From NCBI RefSeq assembly GCF_012927205.1, contig NZ_JABBGC010000002.1, forward strand, positions 806,001 through 870,000: a stretch of DNA of 64,000 nucleotides. Direction: 5' to 3'. Positions 8,878 through 17,903 of this stretch are shown here, piece after piece. The notes under the pieces are model-generated. The model made no database searches. It saw nothing but the letters and a program-made list of their open reading frames with translations, and was not told where the DNA came from. Position 1 is the first letter of the stretch. Each line of letters begins with the position of its first letter. Origin of the DNA: Chitinophaga fulva (lineage in GTDB: Bacteria; Bacteroidota; Bacteroidia; Chitinophagales; Chitinophagaceae). A program made the translations under genes and the position numbers.

Positions 8878-10830
8878 ATGGCACGTTTCTTAAAGGCTTT
8901 CCTTCCGCTGCTGACTGTCCTGCTCCTGGCAGGGCAGCAGCACCTGCTGGCACAGTCAGATACCAGCGTATTCTCCCAACTGGACCTCGACCGGAAAGGA
9001 ATGGAAAAGGTAAAAGCTTCCTGGCTGAAGAAAGACTACCACCAGGCAGCTGTACAACTATTAGCGTACTACCGTCAACGTAAGGACGTACATCATCCGG
9101 AGGTGGAAGCCACCGGTGCGGTGCCCATGCCCAATACAGAAGAACGTAAAAAAGCAGAAGATGGCCTGCGCCATGTTTTCTTTGCCCATAAAGGTTATAC
9201 ACCTTATTTCTATGGAGATGACATCAACTGGCAACTATGGCCGGTGAAAGACAATGAACTGCGCTGGCAGCTGCACCGGATGTACTGGTGGGAACCCATG
9301 GGCCAGATGTACCGCGCCACCGGAGAAGAACAGTATGCCAAAGCATGGACCAGCCAGTATCTCGACTGGATCGCCAAAAATCCAATAGGCCTTTCCGAAG
9401 ACAATGACCGCTTTGCCTGGAGACCATTGGAAATCAGTCACCGGGTAGAAAGTCAAACTGCACAGTTCCAGTACTTCCTGCACTCCCCTGCTTTTACGCC
9501 TGAATTCCTGCTGGCTTTCCTGCGCAACTACTACACGCATGCTGACTACATTGTGCATCATTATTCTGAAAAAGGCAACCATCTGTTGTTTGAAGCACAG
9601 CGTATCGTAACCGCCGGCACGTTTTTCCCCGAATTCCGCGATGCAGCAGCATGGCGGGCTTCCGGCATCAGCATCCTCAACAAGGAAATAGGCATACAGG
9701 TATATCCTGACGGACTTCAGTTTGAACTGTCTTTCAACTATCATATTGCCGCCATACAGATATTCTGCCGGGCACTGGAAATATTACAGATCAATGGTGT
9801 TGAAGACCAGTTCCCCGCCTCTTACAAAGCCACCGTGGAAAACATGATCATGGCCGTTACCGAATTCTCTTTCCCGGACTACACGTATCCCATGTTCAGC
9901 GATGCCAAGCTGGAAAAAAAATCAGGACTGCTGAAGAGCTTCCGCGGATGGGCCAAAGTATTCCCCAACAATGAAGTGATCCGTTATTTCGCCTCAGACT
10001 TCAAAAAAGGCAATCCGCCTGCGCATCAGTCCAATGCCTTAAAAGACGGCGGCATCTATATCTTCCGCAACGGCTGGACACCTGACGCCACGATGATGGT
10101 GCTCAAAGCCAGTCCGCCCGCTTTCTGGCACAGCCAGCCGGACAACGGTACTTTTGAACTGTACATCAACGGCCGCAATTTCTTTCCCGATGCCGGTTGT
10201 TATGTTTACGGCGGTGATGAAGCCGTGATGAAAGAACGCAACTGGTTCAGGCAAACCAGGGTACACAATACCCTGACGCTGAACAACGCCGATATGGAAG
10301 TCAACGCGAAAAGGCTTCAATGGAGCACTTCACCTAAACTGGACCAGCTGGTATATGAAAATCCGAGCTACAAAGGACTTACCCATCGCCGCTCTGTTTA
10401 CTTTGTAGACAAACGTTTCTTTGTGATCATTGATGAAGCGATCGGAGATGCCACCGGTGAAGTAGCGCTGCATTACGGTTTCAAAGAAGGGCCTACTACC
10501 GCCGATTTGAAAGCGTTCAAAGCTACCACGGACTTCACCGATCACAACAATGTGCTGTTGCAGTGTTTCCCGGCGCAAGCCGCTACCATGGTCAAGGAAG
10601 ACAGCTACGTATCTTATCAGTACCGGCAGAAAGAGCCACGGGATGCATATGCTTTCCAATCCACCAAAAAGGACAATAAACCGCAGCGTTTTATTACCGT
10701 CATCTATCCGGTGACCGGCAAAGCACCTGCTATTAAGGCGGCCATAAAGGCTGCTGATGAAAGCTGTGTAAGCGCTACCGTTACGATAGATCAACAATCA
10801 TACGAACTGGGATATAACCTGAAACCATAA
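8878..10830 (+). CDS. hepC: heparinase III-like polysaccharide lyase (PL12 type)
   Basis: 650 residues with a signal peptide (to about residue 25), an N-terminal (alpha/alpha) toroid and a C-terminal heparinase II/III beta-sandwich (about 385-650). Candidate catalytic residues are N234 in G-N-H-L-L-F-E, Y288 in L-S-F-N-Y-H, H418 in F-W-H-S-Q-P-D-N-G and H463 in V-H-N-T-L-T; the order and spacing match what I recall for heparinase III enzymes. It would cleave heparan sulfate by beta-elimination at hexosamine-uronic acid bonds, giving 4,5-unsaturated products. It starts 3 bases after susD. The symbol is given by family resemblance; substrate is supported by the neighbouring sulfatases. Confidence 0.8.
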   Translation: MARFLKAFLPLLTVLLLAGQQHLLAQSDTSVFSQLDLDRKGMEKVKASWLKKDYHQAAVQLLAYYRQRKDVHHPEVEATGAVPMPNTEERKKAEDGLRHVFFAHKGYTPYFYGDDINWQLWPVKDNELRWQLHRMYWWEPMGQMYRATGEEQYAKAWTSQYLDWIAKNPIGLSEDNDRFAWRPLEISHRVESQTAQFQYFLHSPAFTPEFLLAFLRNYYTHADYIVHHYSEKGNHLLFEAQRIVTAGTFFPEFRDAAAWRASGISILNKEIGIQVYPDGLQFELSFNYHIAAIQIFCRALEILQINGVEDQFPASYKATVENMIMAVTEFSFPDYTYPMFSDAKLEKKSGLLKSFRGWAKVFPNNEVIRYFASDFKKGNPPAHQSNALKDGGIYIFRNGWTPDATMMVLKASPPAFWHSQPDNGTFELYINGRNFFPDAGCYVYGGDEAVMKERNWFRQTRVHNTLTLNNADMEVNAKRLQWSTSPKLDQLVYENPSYKGLTHRRSVYFVDKRFFVIIDEAIGDATGEVALHYGFKEGPTTADLKAFKATTDFTDHNNVLLQCFPAQAATMVKEDSYVSYQYRQKEPRDAYAFQSTKKDNKPQRFITVIYPVTGKAPAIKAAIKAADESCVSATVTIDQQSYELGYNLKP

Positions 10831-10839
10831 ACGAATCCT

Positions 10840-12471
10840 ATGCGATCAACGCTCTTCCGCAACGCCCTGGGCTGTTGTGCAGGACTTGCCATGTTATGCA
10901 GTTGTGCGCCCAAGAAGCCGGAGAAACGGCCCAATATCATCTTCATCATGACAGACGACCATACCACCCGTGCGATGAGCTGTTATGATACCTCACTGGT
11001 CCGTACGCCTAACCTGGACAGGTTGGCCCGTGAGGGGATGTTGTTCCGCAACTGTTTTGTCACCAATGCCGTGTGTGGCCCTTCCCGGGCCACTATCCTC
11101 ACCGGGAAATACAATCACATCAATGGGCTGACTGACAATGCCAAAAGCTTCGACAGCAGCCAGGTGATATATCCGCAGCTGTTGCACCAGGCAGGTTATC
11201 AAACTGCGATGATCGGCAAGTGGCATCTGGGCTCGCTGCCGGTGGGGTTTGATTACTACAGCATCTTGCCCAACCAGGGGGAATACTACCAGCCCAGCTT
11301 CATTGAAAACGGTGATACTATTCCGGAGCAGGGTTACGTGACAGATGTGATCACAGACAAGGCTATACGATTTCTGGAGCATCGCAACAAACAGCAACCT
11401 TATCTGCTGATCTATCAGCATAAAGCGCCGCACCGCAACTGGATGCCCGCTATCAGAGACCTGGGGATATACGACAGCGTTACCTTTCCCGAGCCGCCCA
11501 ATCTGCTCGACGATTTCAGTGACCGCGGAAGGGCATCCAAAGAGCAGTTGATGAACATCAGCACAGATATGTGGGACGCCTGGGACCTGAAAATTGCGGC
11601 AGCTGATACGTTGCATGCCATGGAACAACGTCCCGCGCACCGTACGTTCAAAGACTCCAAAGGAGATGATTACAAACAAGCCAACAACAAGGCAGAAGAC
11701 CTGCACCGGTTCTTCCAGGTATACAACCGCCTGACGCCTGCCCAGAAAGCGCAGTGGAACATAGCCTATGCGGGCCGTGTGGCCGAATACAACCGGCTGA
11801 AACCCAAAGGTGCAGACCTCGTACGCTGGAAGTACCAGCAGTATATGCGGGACTATCTCGCCTGTGTAAAAGCCGTTGATGACAATGTAGGCCGGCTGTT
11901 GAAATATCTTGAAGAAACCGGCGAGCTGGACAACACTATCATCGTGTATACCTCCGACCAGGGCTTTTTCCTGGGCGAACATGGCTTCTTTGACAAGCGG
12001 ATGATGTATGAAGAATGTTACCGTATGCCGCTGCTGGTACGATACCCGCCAGGTATCCGTCCGGGTAGTACCAGCGATGCTTTTGCCATGAACGTGGATT
12101 TTGCGCCTACCCTGCTGGATTATGCAGGCGTACCCATTCCCACCGACATGCAGGGAAAATCATTGAAGCCTTTGCTGGCGGGCAACGGTCAGGCTCCTGC
12201 CGGCTGGCGCACCGCTACCTACTATCATTATTACGAATATCCGTCGTGGCACATGGTAAAACGGCATTACGGTATCCGTACAGCACGTTACAAGCTGATA
12301 CATTTTTACAATGACCTTGATGAATGGGAACTCTATGATTTACAGCAGGACCCGCATGAGATGAAAAATCAGTATGGCAACCCGGCTTATTCCCAGGTAA
12401 CCGGCAGCCTGAAACAACAGCTGCTGGCTTTACAGCAGCAATACAAAGACACTAATCCCACAGAAAAATGA
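10840..12471 (+). CDS. type I sulfatase, N-acetylglucosamine-6-sulfatase-like (S1_11 type), lipoprotein
   Basis: 543 residues. Signal peptide with lipobox L-C-S-C22, so probably membrane-anchored. The metal-binding start P-N-I-I-F-I-M-T-D-D and the formylglycine motif C79-G-P-S-R83-A-T-I-L-T-G are intact, followed by G-K-W-H-L-G and a conserved C-terminal T-S-D-Q-G-F-F-L-G-E-H-G block. Overall pattern, including the Y-N-H-I-N-G-L and K-A-P-H-R-N-W segments, resembles glucosamine-6-O-sulfatases of glycosaminoglycan loci. It needs a formylglycine-generating or anaerobic maturation enzyme, not encoded in this window. The position of the sulfate removed is inferred. Its last codons overlap the next sulfatase by 4 bases (ATGA). 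Confidence 0.78.
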   Translation: MRSTLFRNALGCCAGLAMLCSCAPKKPEKRPNIIFIMTDDHTTRAMSCYDTSLVRTPNLDRLAREGMLFRNCFVTNAVCGPSRATILTGKYNHINGLTDNAKSFDSSQVIYPQLLHQAGYQTAMIGKWHLGSLPVGFDYYSILPNQGEYYQPSFIENGDTIPEQGYVTDVITDKAIRFLEHRNKQQPYLLIYQHKAPHRNWMPAIRDLGIYDSVTFPEPPNLLDDFSDRGRASKEQLMNISTDMWDAWDLKIAAADTLHAMEQRPAHRTFKDSKGDDYKQANNKAEDLHRFFQVYNRLTPAQKAQWNIAYAGRVAEYNRLKPKGADLVRWKYQQYMRDYLACVKAVDDNVGRLLKYLEETGELDNTIIVYTSDQGFFLGEHGFFDKRMMYEECYRMPLLVRYPPGIRPGSTSDAFAMNVDFAPTLLDYAGVPIPTDMQGKSLKPLLAGNGQAPAGWRTATYYHYYEYPSWHMVKRHYGIRTARYKLIHFYNDLDEWELYDLQQDPHEMKNQYGNPAYSQVTGSLKQQLLALQQQYKDTNPTEK

Positions 12472-13850
12472 ACAGGATCTTCCGACCATGGTTATGGTGC
12501 CTCGGGGCTCTCTGGAGCCTGCATACTACCGCACAAACGGTGACGCCTGCACGCCCTAACATCTTGTGGATCATCACCGACCAGCAGACCGCGCAGGCCA
12601 TGAGCGTTGCAGGCAACAAGGAACTGCATACGCCGGCTATGGACCGTCTTGCCGCCAGAGGCATACGTTTCACCCGGGCATATTGCGCACAGCCGCTCTG
12701 CACGCCGTCGCGTATCAGTATGTTCAGCGGACGCATGCCGCATCAAATGCAGATCACTACCAATGCATCCGACAAAGAAAACCGTTGGCCCGACACCGTG
12801 ATGATGGCCGGGCGGCTCATGAAAGCCGCCGGGTATCGCACCGGGTATGTCGGTAAATGGCATATCCCTCTGCTGACATCCGATAGTGCCCGTCATGGTT
12901 TCCAGTATATGAAAAACATACAGATGCGTGACTGGATGGATGCTTCCACCCCTGCCGACTGTGCGGCTTTCATCAAACAAAACAGCCGGCAGCCATTCTT
13001 TCTCGTGGCCTCCTTTGTGAACCCACATGATATCTGCGAATGGGCACGTGGCGATGACATGAAAATGGACGTACTGCCACCATTGCCCGACAGCAGCCAC
13101 TGGCCCGCCCTGCCGGCCAATTTCGACATTCCGGCGCAGGAGCCGCCCGTCGTACGGGAACAGCAACACTCCAACTACCGTACCTATCCTACGCTGCAAT
13201 GGCGACCAGACCAATGGCGAGCTTACCGCTGGGCCTATAACCGGTTGACTGAACAGGTAGACCAGTATGTAGGCATGGTATTGGAGACCCTCCGCAAATA
13301 CAAGCTGGAAGATAATACCATCGTCATCTTCACCAGTGATCACGGTGATGGCTATGCGGCGCATCGCTGGAACCAGAAGCAGGTGCTTTATGAAGAATCC
13401 GCCAGTGTGCCCCTGATCATTGCCGGGCCGGGTATCCCCGCCGGCAGTACCAGCGAGCAGCTGGTGTGTAACGGTACTGATATCATCCCTACCCTTTGCG
13501 ACTATGCAGGCGCTCCTAAGCCTGCCTATCTGGCCGGACGCAGCCTGCGACCGCTCCTCAGTAGCCACGGGCAGCCCTGGCGCGATACCCTGGTCATCGC
13601 CACCACCTTCGCCGACAATGAAAAGTCGCTCGATATTGATGGCAGAGCCGTTATCACCGCCCGTTACAAATACATTGTGTATGACAAAGGCCCTATCCGG
13701 GAACAGTTGTTCGATCTGCAACAGGACCCCGGCGAGATGCACCCTCTCTCTGCCGACAAACGTTTCCGGCATATACAGGAGCAATTCCGGCACTACCTGC
13801 GTCAGTGGTGTCTTTCCACAGATGATCCTTTCACCCCTTTAAAACCATAA
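12468..13850 (+). CDS. type I sulfatase (subfamily unresolved; possible uronyl-2-O-sulfatase)
   Basis: 460 residues, start overlapping the previous stop (ATGA), so translationally coupled. Signal peptide ends near T-T-A-Q23. Metal ligand motif P-N-I-L-W-I-I-T-D-Q-Q, formylglycine motif C78-T-P-S-R82, G-K-W-H, F-V-N-P-H-D-I-C and F-T-S-D-H-G-D show an intact S1 sulfatase. The second metal-ligand Asp is replaced by Gln in D-Q-Q, a common family variation. A heparan pathway needs a 2-O-sulfatase acting on unsaturated uronic acid before GH88, and this is the unassigned sulfatase here, but that role is inference. Confidence 0.8.
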   Translation: MNRIFRPWLWCLGALWSLHTTAQTVTPARPNILWIITDQQTAQAMSVAGNKELHTPAMDRLAARGIRFTRAYCAQPLCTPSRISMFSGRMPHQMQITTNASDKENRWPDTVMMAGRLMKAAGYRTGYVGKWHIPLLTSDSARHGFQYMKNIQMRDWMDASTPADCAAFIKQNSRQPFFLVASFVNPHDICEWARGDDMKMDVLPPLPDSSHWPALPANFDIPAQEPPVVREQQHSNYRTYPTLQWRPDQWRAYRWAYNRLTEQVDQYVGMVLETLRKYKLEDNTIVIFTSDHGDGYAAHRWNQKQVLYEESASVPLIIAGPGIPAGSTSEQLVCNGTDIIPTLCDYAGAPKPAYLAGRSLRPLLSSHGQPWRDTLVIATTFADNEKSLDIDGRAVITARYKYIVYDKGPIREQLFDLQQDPGEMHPLSADKRFRHIQEQFRHYLRQWCLSTDDPFTPLKP

Positions 13851-13851
13851 G

Positions 13852-16407
13852 ATGCGTCTTCTCCATCGCTGGCCGGCATGCTTTGCTATTATGTTCACAC
13901 TAAAGGTTACCGCGCAACAGTTGCCTGATGCCAATCAATTTGTCACGGCGCCGTTCCTGCATATGCGGGAGCGCAGCTGGCCATTTCCGGCCAATGGCGC
14001 TACTGATCCCCAGGCACTGTTATGGCCGGCTGTTGCCGGTAAAAATACCCGTTACCTTGTCCGTTACAGCCAGGACAGCCTCTTCCCGGCCGGACGTACC
14101 CAACAAAGCGATACCCTTCCCTGGGCCATGTACGCCTTGCATGCCCCGCTGCAATCCGGCAAATGGTACTGGCAATATGCTTCCCGTGCACAGGACAAAG
14201 ATGCGTGGGCCTGGTCGCCGCTACGGTCCTTCTACATCGCAGATCCAACGATAACGCCTACACTGCCGCAGATGATGGAGAAGGCCCGCAAGCCGCATCC
14301 CCGTTTATGGAACATGCAGGCACAGTTGAATACTTTCCGCAGCGACAACCGTAACGACGCAGAAGCCACTGCACTGCTGCGTTCCGCTGACAAACTGATC
14401 AACGCTCCGCTGGCAGAAGAAAAACCTACGCGGCCCCGTGATACCACCGGTATGACCGCACAGCAGCAGGAAAAAATGATCGAATTCATGTATCATGGTT
14501 TCGGTGAAAAGGTAGCACAGCCTATTCGTCAGCTTTGCACCGCCTATTGGCTCAACGGCGATAACCGTTACGCTACAGAGGCCGTCCGCCGTGCCATGCA
14601 CCTGGCCAGTCTCGACCTGTCCGGTTTCGGTACCCGCGATGATTTCAACAACGGCAACGTCATGGAAGGCATGGCCTGGGCTTATGACATGGCCTACGAC
14701 CGGCTCACCACTGCGCAGCGGGATGCGTTGCAACAAGCCATCCTCCGCCGGGGAAGCGGTATCTATCGCAACCTGGTCAACCGCTTCGAGCTGCAGCTGT
14801 GCGATAACCACGTATGGCAGCATATCCTGCGCAATTTCTCTATTGCGGCCGTAGCGCTGGCACACGATGCACCACCGGCCAACCAGTGGTTACAGTACGC
14901 CTACGAAGTATGGAGCGCACGTTTTCCGGTGCTCGGCTCTACTGACGGAGGCTGGCATGAAGGCAATGGTTACTTCCGCGTTCATTTTGTATCGCTCGCC
15001 TACCTGTCACTGTTGTTTGGTGACCTGAGCGGAGTGGATTATTTCGCTACCCCGTGGATGCAAAACCTGCCTTATTACCTGCTATACTCTTATCCTCCGG
15101 GATCGGCTTCTGTGGCCATGGGCGACATGCATGAGAACCTGTCCACCACCGCCCGGACACCGGCCGTATTTGCGGAAGCGCTGTCTCGCAAGGTGAACAA
15201 TCCGTATTTTAACTGGTACGTACATACGATACAGCAGCAGTTTCCCGATTACTTCCGGAGAGATAAAGATTTTGCATTGTTCCGGTTGCTCGTAAAAGAA
15301 ACCGGACAGCCGAAAGTTGTTTCTCCCGCGGCTTTGCCCGCCTCCCGCACTTTCCCGGACGTAGGGCTTACCATGATGCATTCTCATATAGATGATACCC
15401 GTAAAGACCTGATGGCCTCCCTGAGTGCTAATCCATTCGGATCTTCCGGTCATGGTCATGCCAGCCAAAACGCATTCAACATCAACTACGGCGGCAAACT
15501 GATCTTTGGTGGCAGCGGCTTTTACAGCAATTTCAGTGATGCCCATAACCTGCTGCACTACCGTAGCTCCCGCGCTTACTGCACCATACTGGCCGACAGC
15601 CTCGGGCAGCGCATCGGGGAAAATGGTTACGGCTGGATGCCCCGTCATATTGCAGGTAAACGGATACAATACACGCTGGGGGATGCTTCCAATGCCTATG
15701 GTGCTGTGACCGCTCCGTTCTGGTTAGGGCATCTCGAGCTTAATCAGCTGCAACCCGATCGTCAAAATGGCTTCGGCGATCCCGGTGTTACCCGCTACCG
15801 CCGGCATATGCTGATGCTCGACAGCAACATTATTGTGCTGTATGATGAACTGGCCGCCAAACAGCCCATCAAATGGACGTGGCAGGCGCATAGCCCCTAT
15901 ACCATCCGGCAGGGTAACGGCAACATGTTCACCATCAATGAACCGGGCGTAAAAGCCGGCGTATACGTCTACGCACATACGCAATTAAATACGGTGGTGC
16001 ACCAACGTTTTAATGCACCCGCCATTAACTGGAAAGGTAAAACAGACGACGATGGCAACATTGTACCCTTTACCGAACAATGGCATTGCGGCGTTACCAC
16101 GACGCCACAACAACAGGCCCGTCTGCTGACTGTGATGCAGGTAGGACCACCTAACGCCGCCACACTCGCCGTAACGCAACAAAACGGCGAATGGCATATC
16201 GGCCCGTGGCATATCATAGCCGAGCTGGACGACAGCAAAGCGCCGTTGCTCTATATTTTCAACGACGACCAGTCCACCGCCCTCCATTACGGCAGCGGCA
16301 ATTTCAGGCAGGGACAGCACAAATACCAGCACAGCACCGTACTCACCGAAAACGGGCAGTCCACCGAAGCGATCGACGTCCTGCCATCCATCATTAAAAC
16401 CCGATAA
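13852..16407 (+). CDS. heparinase II/III-fold polysaccharide lyase (PL15/PL21-like, N-terminal DUF4962-like region)
   Basis: 851 residues, signal peptide to about V-T-A-Q23. The first about 130 residues look like a fibronectin-like or DUF4962 region (W-R-Y/W-Y-W-Q-Y-A type strands), then an (alpha/alpha) toroid with D-N-H-V-W-Q-H and G-G-W-H-E-G-N-G-Y-F, and a C-terminal heparinase II/III beta-sandwich with S-S-G-H-G-H-A-S-Q-N-A-F. These His, Asn and Tyr positions are the likely catalytic set. By context it would be the second, possibly exo-acting, glycosaminoglycan lyase that processes oligosaccharides after the PL12 enzyme. Family number is uncertain: PL15 and PL21 both share this architecture. 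Confidence 0.72.
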   Translation: MRLLHRWPACFAIMFTLKVTAQQLPDANQFVTAPFLHMRERSWPFPANGATDPQALLWPAVAGKNTRYLVRYSQDSLFPAGRTQQSDTLPWAMYALHAPLQSGKWYWQYASRAQDKDAWAWSPLRSFYIADPTITPTLPQMMEKARKPHPRLWNMQAQLNTFRSDNRNDAEATALLRSADKLINAPLAEEKPTRPRDTTGMTAQQQEKMIEFMYHGFGEKVAQPIRQLCTAYWLNGDNRYATEAVRRAMHLASLDLSGFGTRDDFNNGNVMEGMAWAYDMAYDRLTTAQRDALQQAILRRGSGIYRNLVNRFELQLCDNHVWQHILRNFSIAAVALAHDAPPANQWLQYAYEVWSARFPVLGSTDGGWHEGNGYFRVHFVSLAYLSLLFGDLSGVDYFATPWMQNLPYYLLYSYPPGSASVAMGDMHENLSTTARTPAVFAEALSRKVNNPYFNWYVHTIQQQFPDYFRRDKDFALFRLLVKETGQPKVVSPAALPASRTFPDVGLTMMHSHIDDTRKDLMASLSANPFGSSGHGHASQNAFNINYGGKLIFGGSGFYSNFSDAHNLLHYRSSRAYCTILADSLGQRIGENGYGWMPRHIAGKRIQYTLGDASNAYGAVTAPFWLGHLELNQLQPDRQNGFGDPGVTRYRRHMLMLDSNIIVLYDELAAKQPIKWTWQAHSPYTIRQGNGNMFTINEPGVKAGVYVYAHTQLNTVVHQRFNAPAINWKGKTDDDGNIVPFTEQWHCGVTTTPQQQARLLTVMQVGPPNAATLAVTQQNGEWHIGPWHIIAELDDSKAPLLYIFNDDQSTALHYGSGNFRQGQHKYQHSTVLTENGQSTEAIDVLPSIIKTR

Positions 16408-16408
16408 T

Positions 16409-17896
16409 ATGACCATAAACACCTTCCGTCATCTGGCGGCCGCCTTGCTGTTATGTCTGCTCGGCGCCGCCTGTTCACCAAAGAAAAAAAGGCCTAACAT
16501 CCTGATGATCATGTCCGACAACCAGTCATGGAACCATGCCGGTTGTTATGGAGATAAAACCGTCAGAACACCCAACATGGATTTGATAGCCCACCAGGGC
16601 GTCCGGTTTACCAACGCCTTCTGTAGCTCTCCTTCCTGCACCCCAGCCAGGGCCGCTATGCTCACCGGCCAGGATATCTGGCGTATCGAAGAAGGCGCCA
16701 ACCTCTGGGGTGTTCTTCCTACAAAATTCAAACTCTATACCGACCTGCTGGAGGCTTCCGGCTATGAAATCGGTTTTCAGGGAAAAGGCTGGGGACCGGG
16801 CAGTTTTACCGCCAACCAACGCAAGCGGAATCCTGCCGGGAATGAATTCCACAACTTCGGCGATTTCCTGTCCGCCCGTAAAGGCGCCCCCTGGTGCTAT
16901 TGGGTGAGCAGCCATGAACCGCACCGCCCTTATGAGGTAGGCAGCGGAGAACGGGCAGGCATACACGCAGACAGCGTTCATGTGCCGGGTTACCTCCCCG
17001 ACCGTAAAGATGTGCGTACCGACATTGCTGATTACTACGCCGCCGTAGAAACCTTTGACCGTGAGTTGGGCGGCATCCTCCAACAGCTCCGGGAAAGTGG
17101 CGACCTGGAAAATACCGTCATCATTGTGTGCAGCGACAACGGTTGGCAGATGCCACGCGGCCTTGCCAACCTGTACGACTTCGGCACGCATGTGCCACTC
17201 ATCATTTCATGGCCCGGCAAGTTCAGGGAGAATGAAACTACCGATCACCTGGTGACGCTTAACGATCTCGCCCCTACGTTCCTGGAGCTGGGACAGGTAG
17301 CCATCCCCAAAGAGATGACCGGTAAAAGCCTGTTACCCGTCGTTACCAAAGGACAAACCGCTCCCGCGCGCGATTATGTAGTGCTGGGCAGGGAAAGGCA
17401 TGCGTTTGTACGGCAGCATGGACTGGGTTATCCTGGCAGAGCTATCCGCACCCCGGACTATCTCTACATCCGTAACTATGAGCCTGACAGATGGCCTGCC
17501 GGCGATCCTCCGCTGTATGGCGACATAGACCCTTACATGCTGCATTATCCGGGACTGGCCAAATGCTACATCATGGCCCATAAAGACAGCGCAGCCATCA
17601 AGCCCTTCTTTGAACTGGGCTTCGCTAAAAGGCCGGCAGAAGAATTATTCGATATTAAAAACGATCCCGATGAACTGCACAACCTCGCCACAGATCAACG
17701 CTATGCACGCCTGAAAGATTCCCTCTCCGCCAGGATGCAGGCGCACCTCATCGCCACAGGCGATCCGCGCGTTACCGGCGGTAAGCTCATCTGGGACCAT
17801 ACAGATTATTTCTCAGAGATCGACAAAACACCGCGGCCCAACGTGGAATCACAGAAACAATTTAAACTGGACTCCGTATACAACTACCTGAAATAA
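16409..17896 (+). CDS. sulfatase, N-sulfoglucosamine sulfohydrolase-like (S1_8 type), lipoprotein
   Basis: 495 residues starting 1 base after the previous stop. Lipobox G-A-A-C22. The metal-site motif is M-S-D-N-Q-S-W and the maturation motif is C77-T-P-A-R81-A-A-M-L-T-G, followed by W-R-I-E-E-G-A-N-L-W-G, which I recognise from the N-sulfoglucosamine sulfohydrolase branch. It would remove the N-sulfate from glucosamine at the non-reducing end. The serine of the usual C-x-P-S-R is alanine; the Cys, Pro and Arg needed for formylglycine formation remain. A lower-case H-x-W segment in S-S-H-E-P-H-R-P-Y supplies the expected His. Fits a heparan pathway better than a chondroitin one. Confidence 0.75.
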   Translation: MTINTFRHLAAALLLCLLGAACSPKKKRPNILMIMSDNQSWNHAGCYGDKTVRTPNMDLIAHQGVRFTNAFCSSPSCTPARAAMLTGQDIWRIEEGANLWGVLPTKFKLYTDLLEASGYEIGFQGKGWGPGSFTANQRKRNPAGNEFHNFGDFLSARKGAPWCYWVSSHEPHRPYEVGSGERAGIHADSVHVPGYLPDRKDVRTDIADYYAAVETFDRELGGILQQLRESGDLENTVIIVCSDNGWQMPRGLANLYDFGTHVPLIISWPGKFRENETTDHLVTLNDLAPTFLELGQVAIPKEMTGKSLLPVVTKGQTAPARDYVVLGRERHAFVRQHGLGYPGRAIRTPDYLYIRNYEPDRWPAGDPPLYGDIDPYMLHYPGLAKCYIMAHKDSAAIKPFFELGFAKRPAEELFDIKNDPDELHNLATDQRYARLKDSLSARMQAHLIATGDPRVTGGKLIWDHTDYFSEIDKTPRPNVESQKQFKLDSVYNYLK

Positions 17897-17903
17897 CAAC
17901 AAT

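Noticed and set aside
10993..11982. 329-codon minus-strand open frame opposite the first sulfatase
   Set aside because: Shadow frame without recognisable motifs.
12492..13793. 433-codon minus-strand open frame opposite the second sulfatase
   Set aside because: Shadow frame; the plus-strand gene has intact sulfatase motifs and fits the operon with a 4-base overlap.
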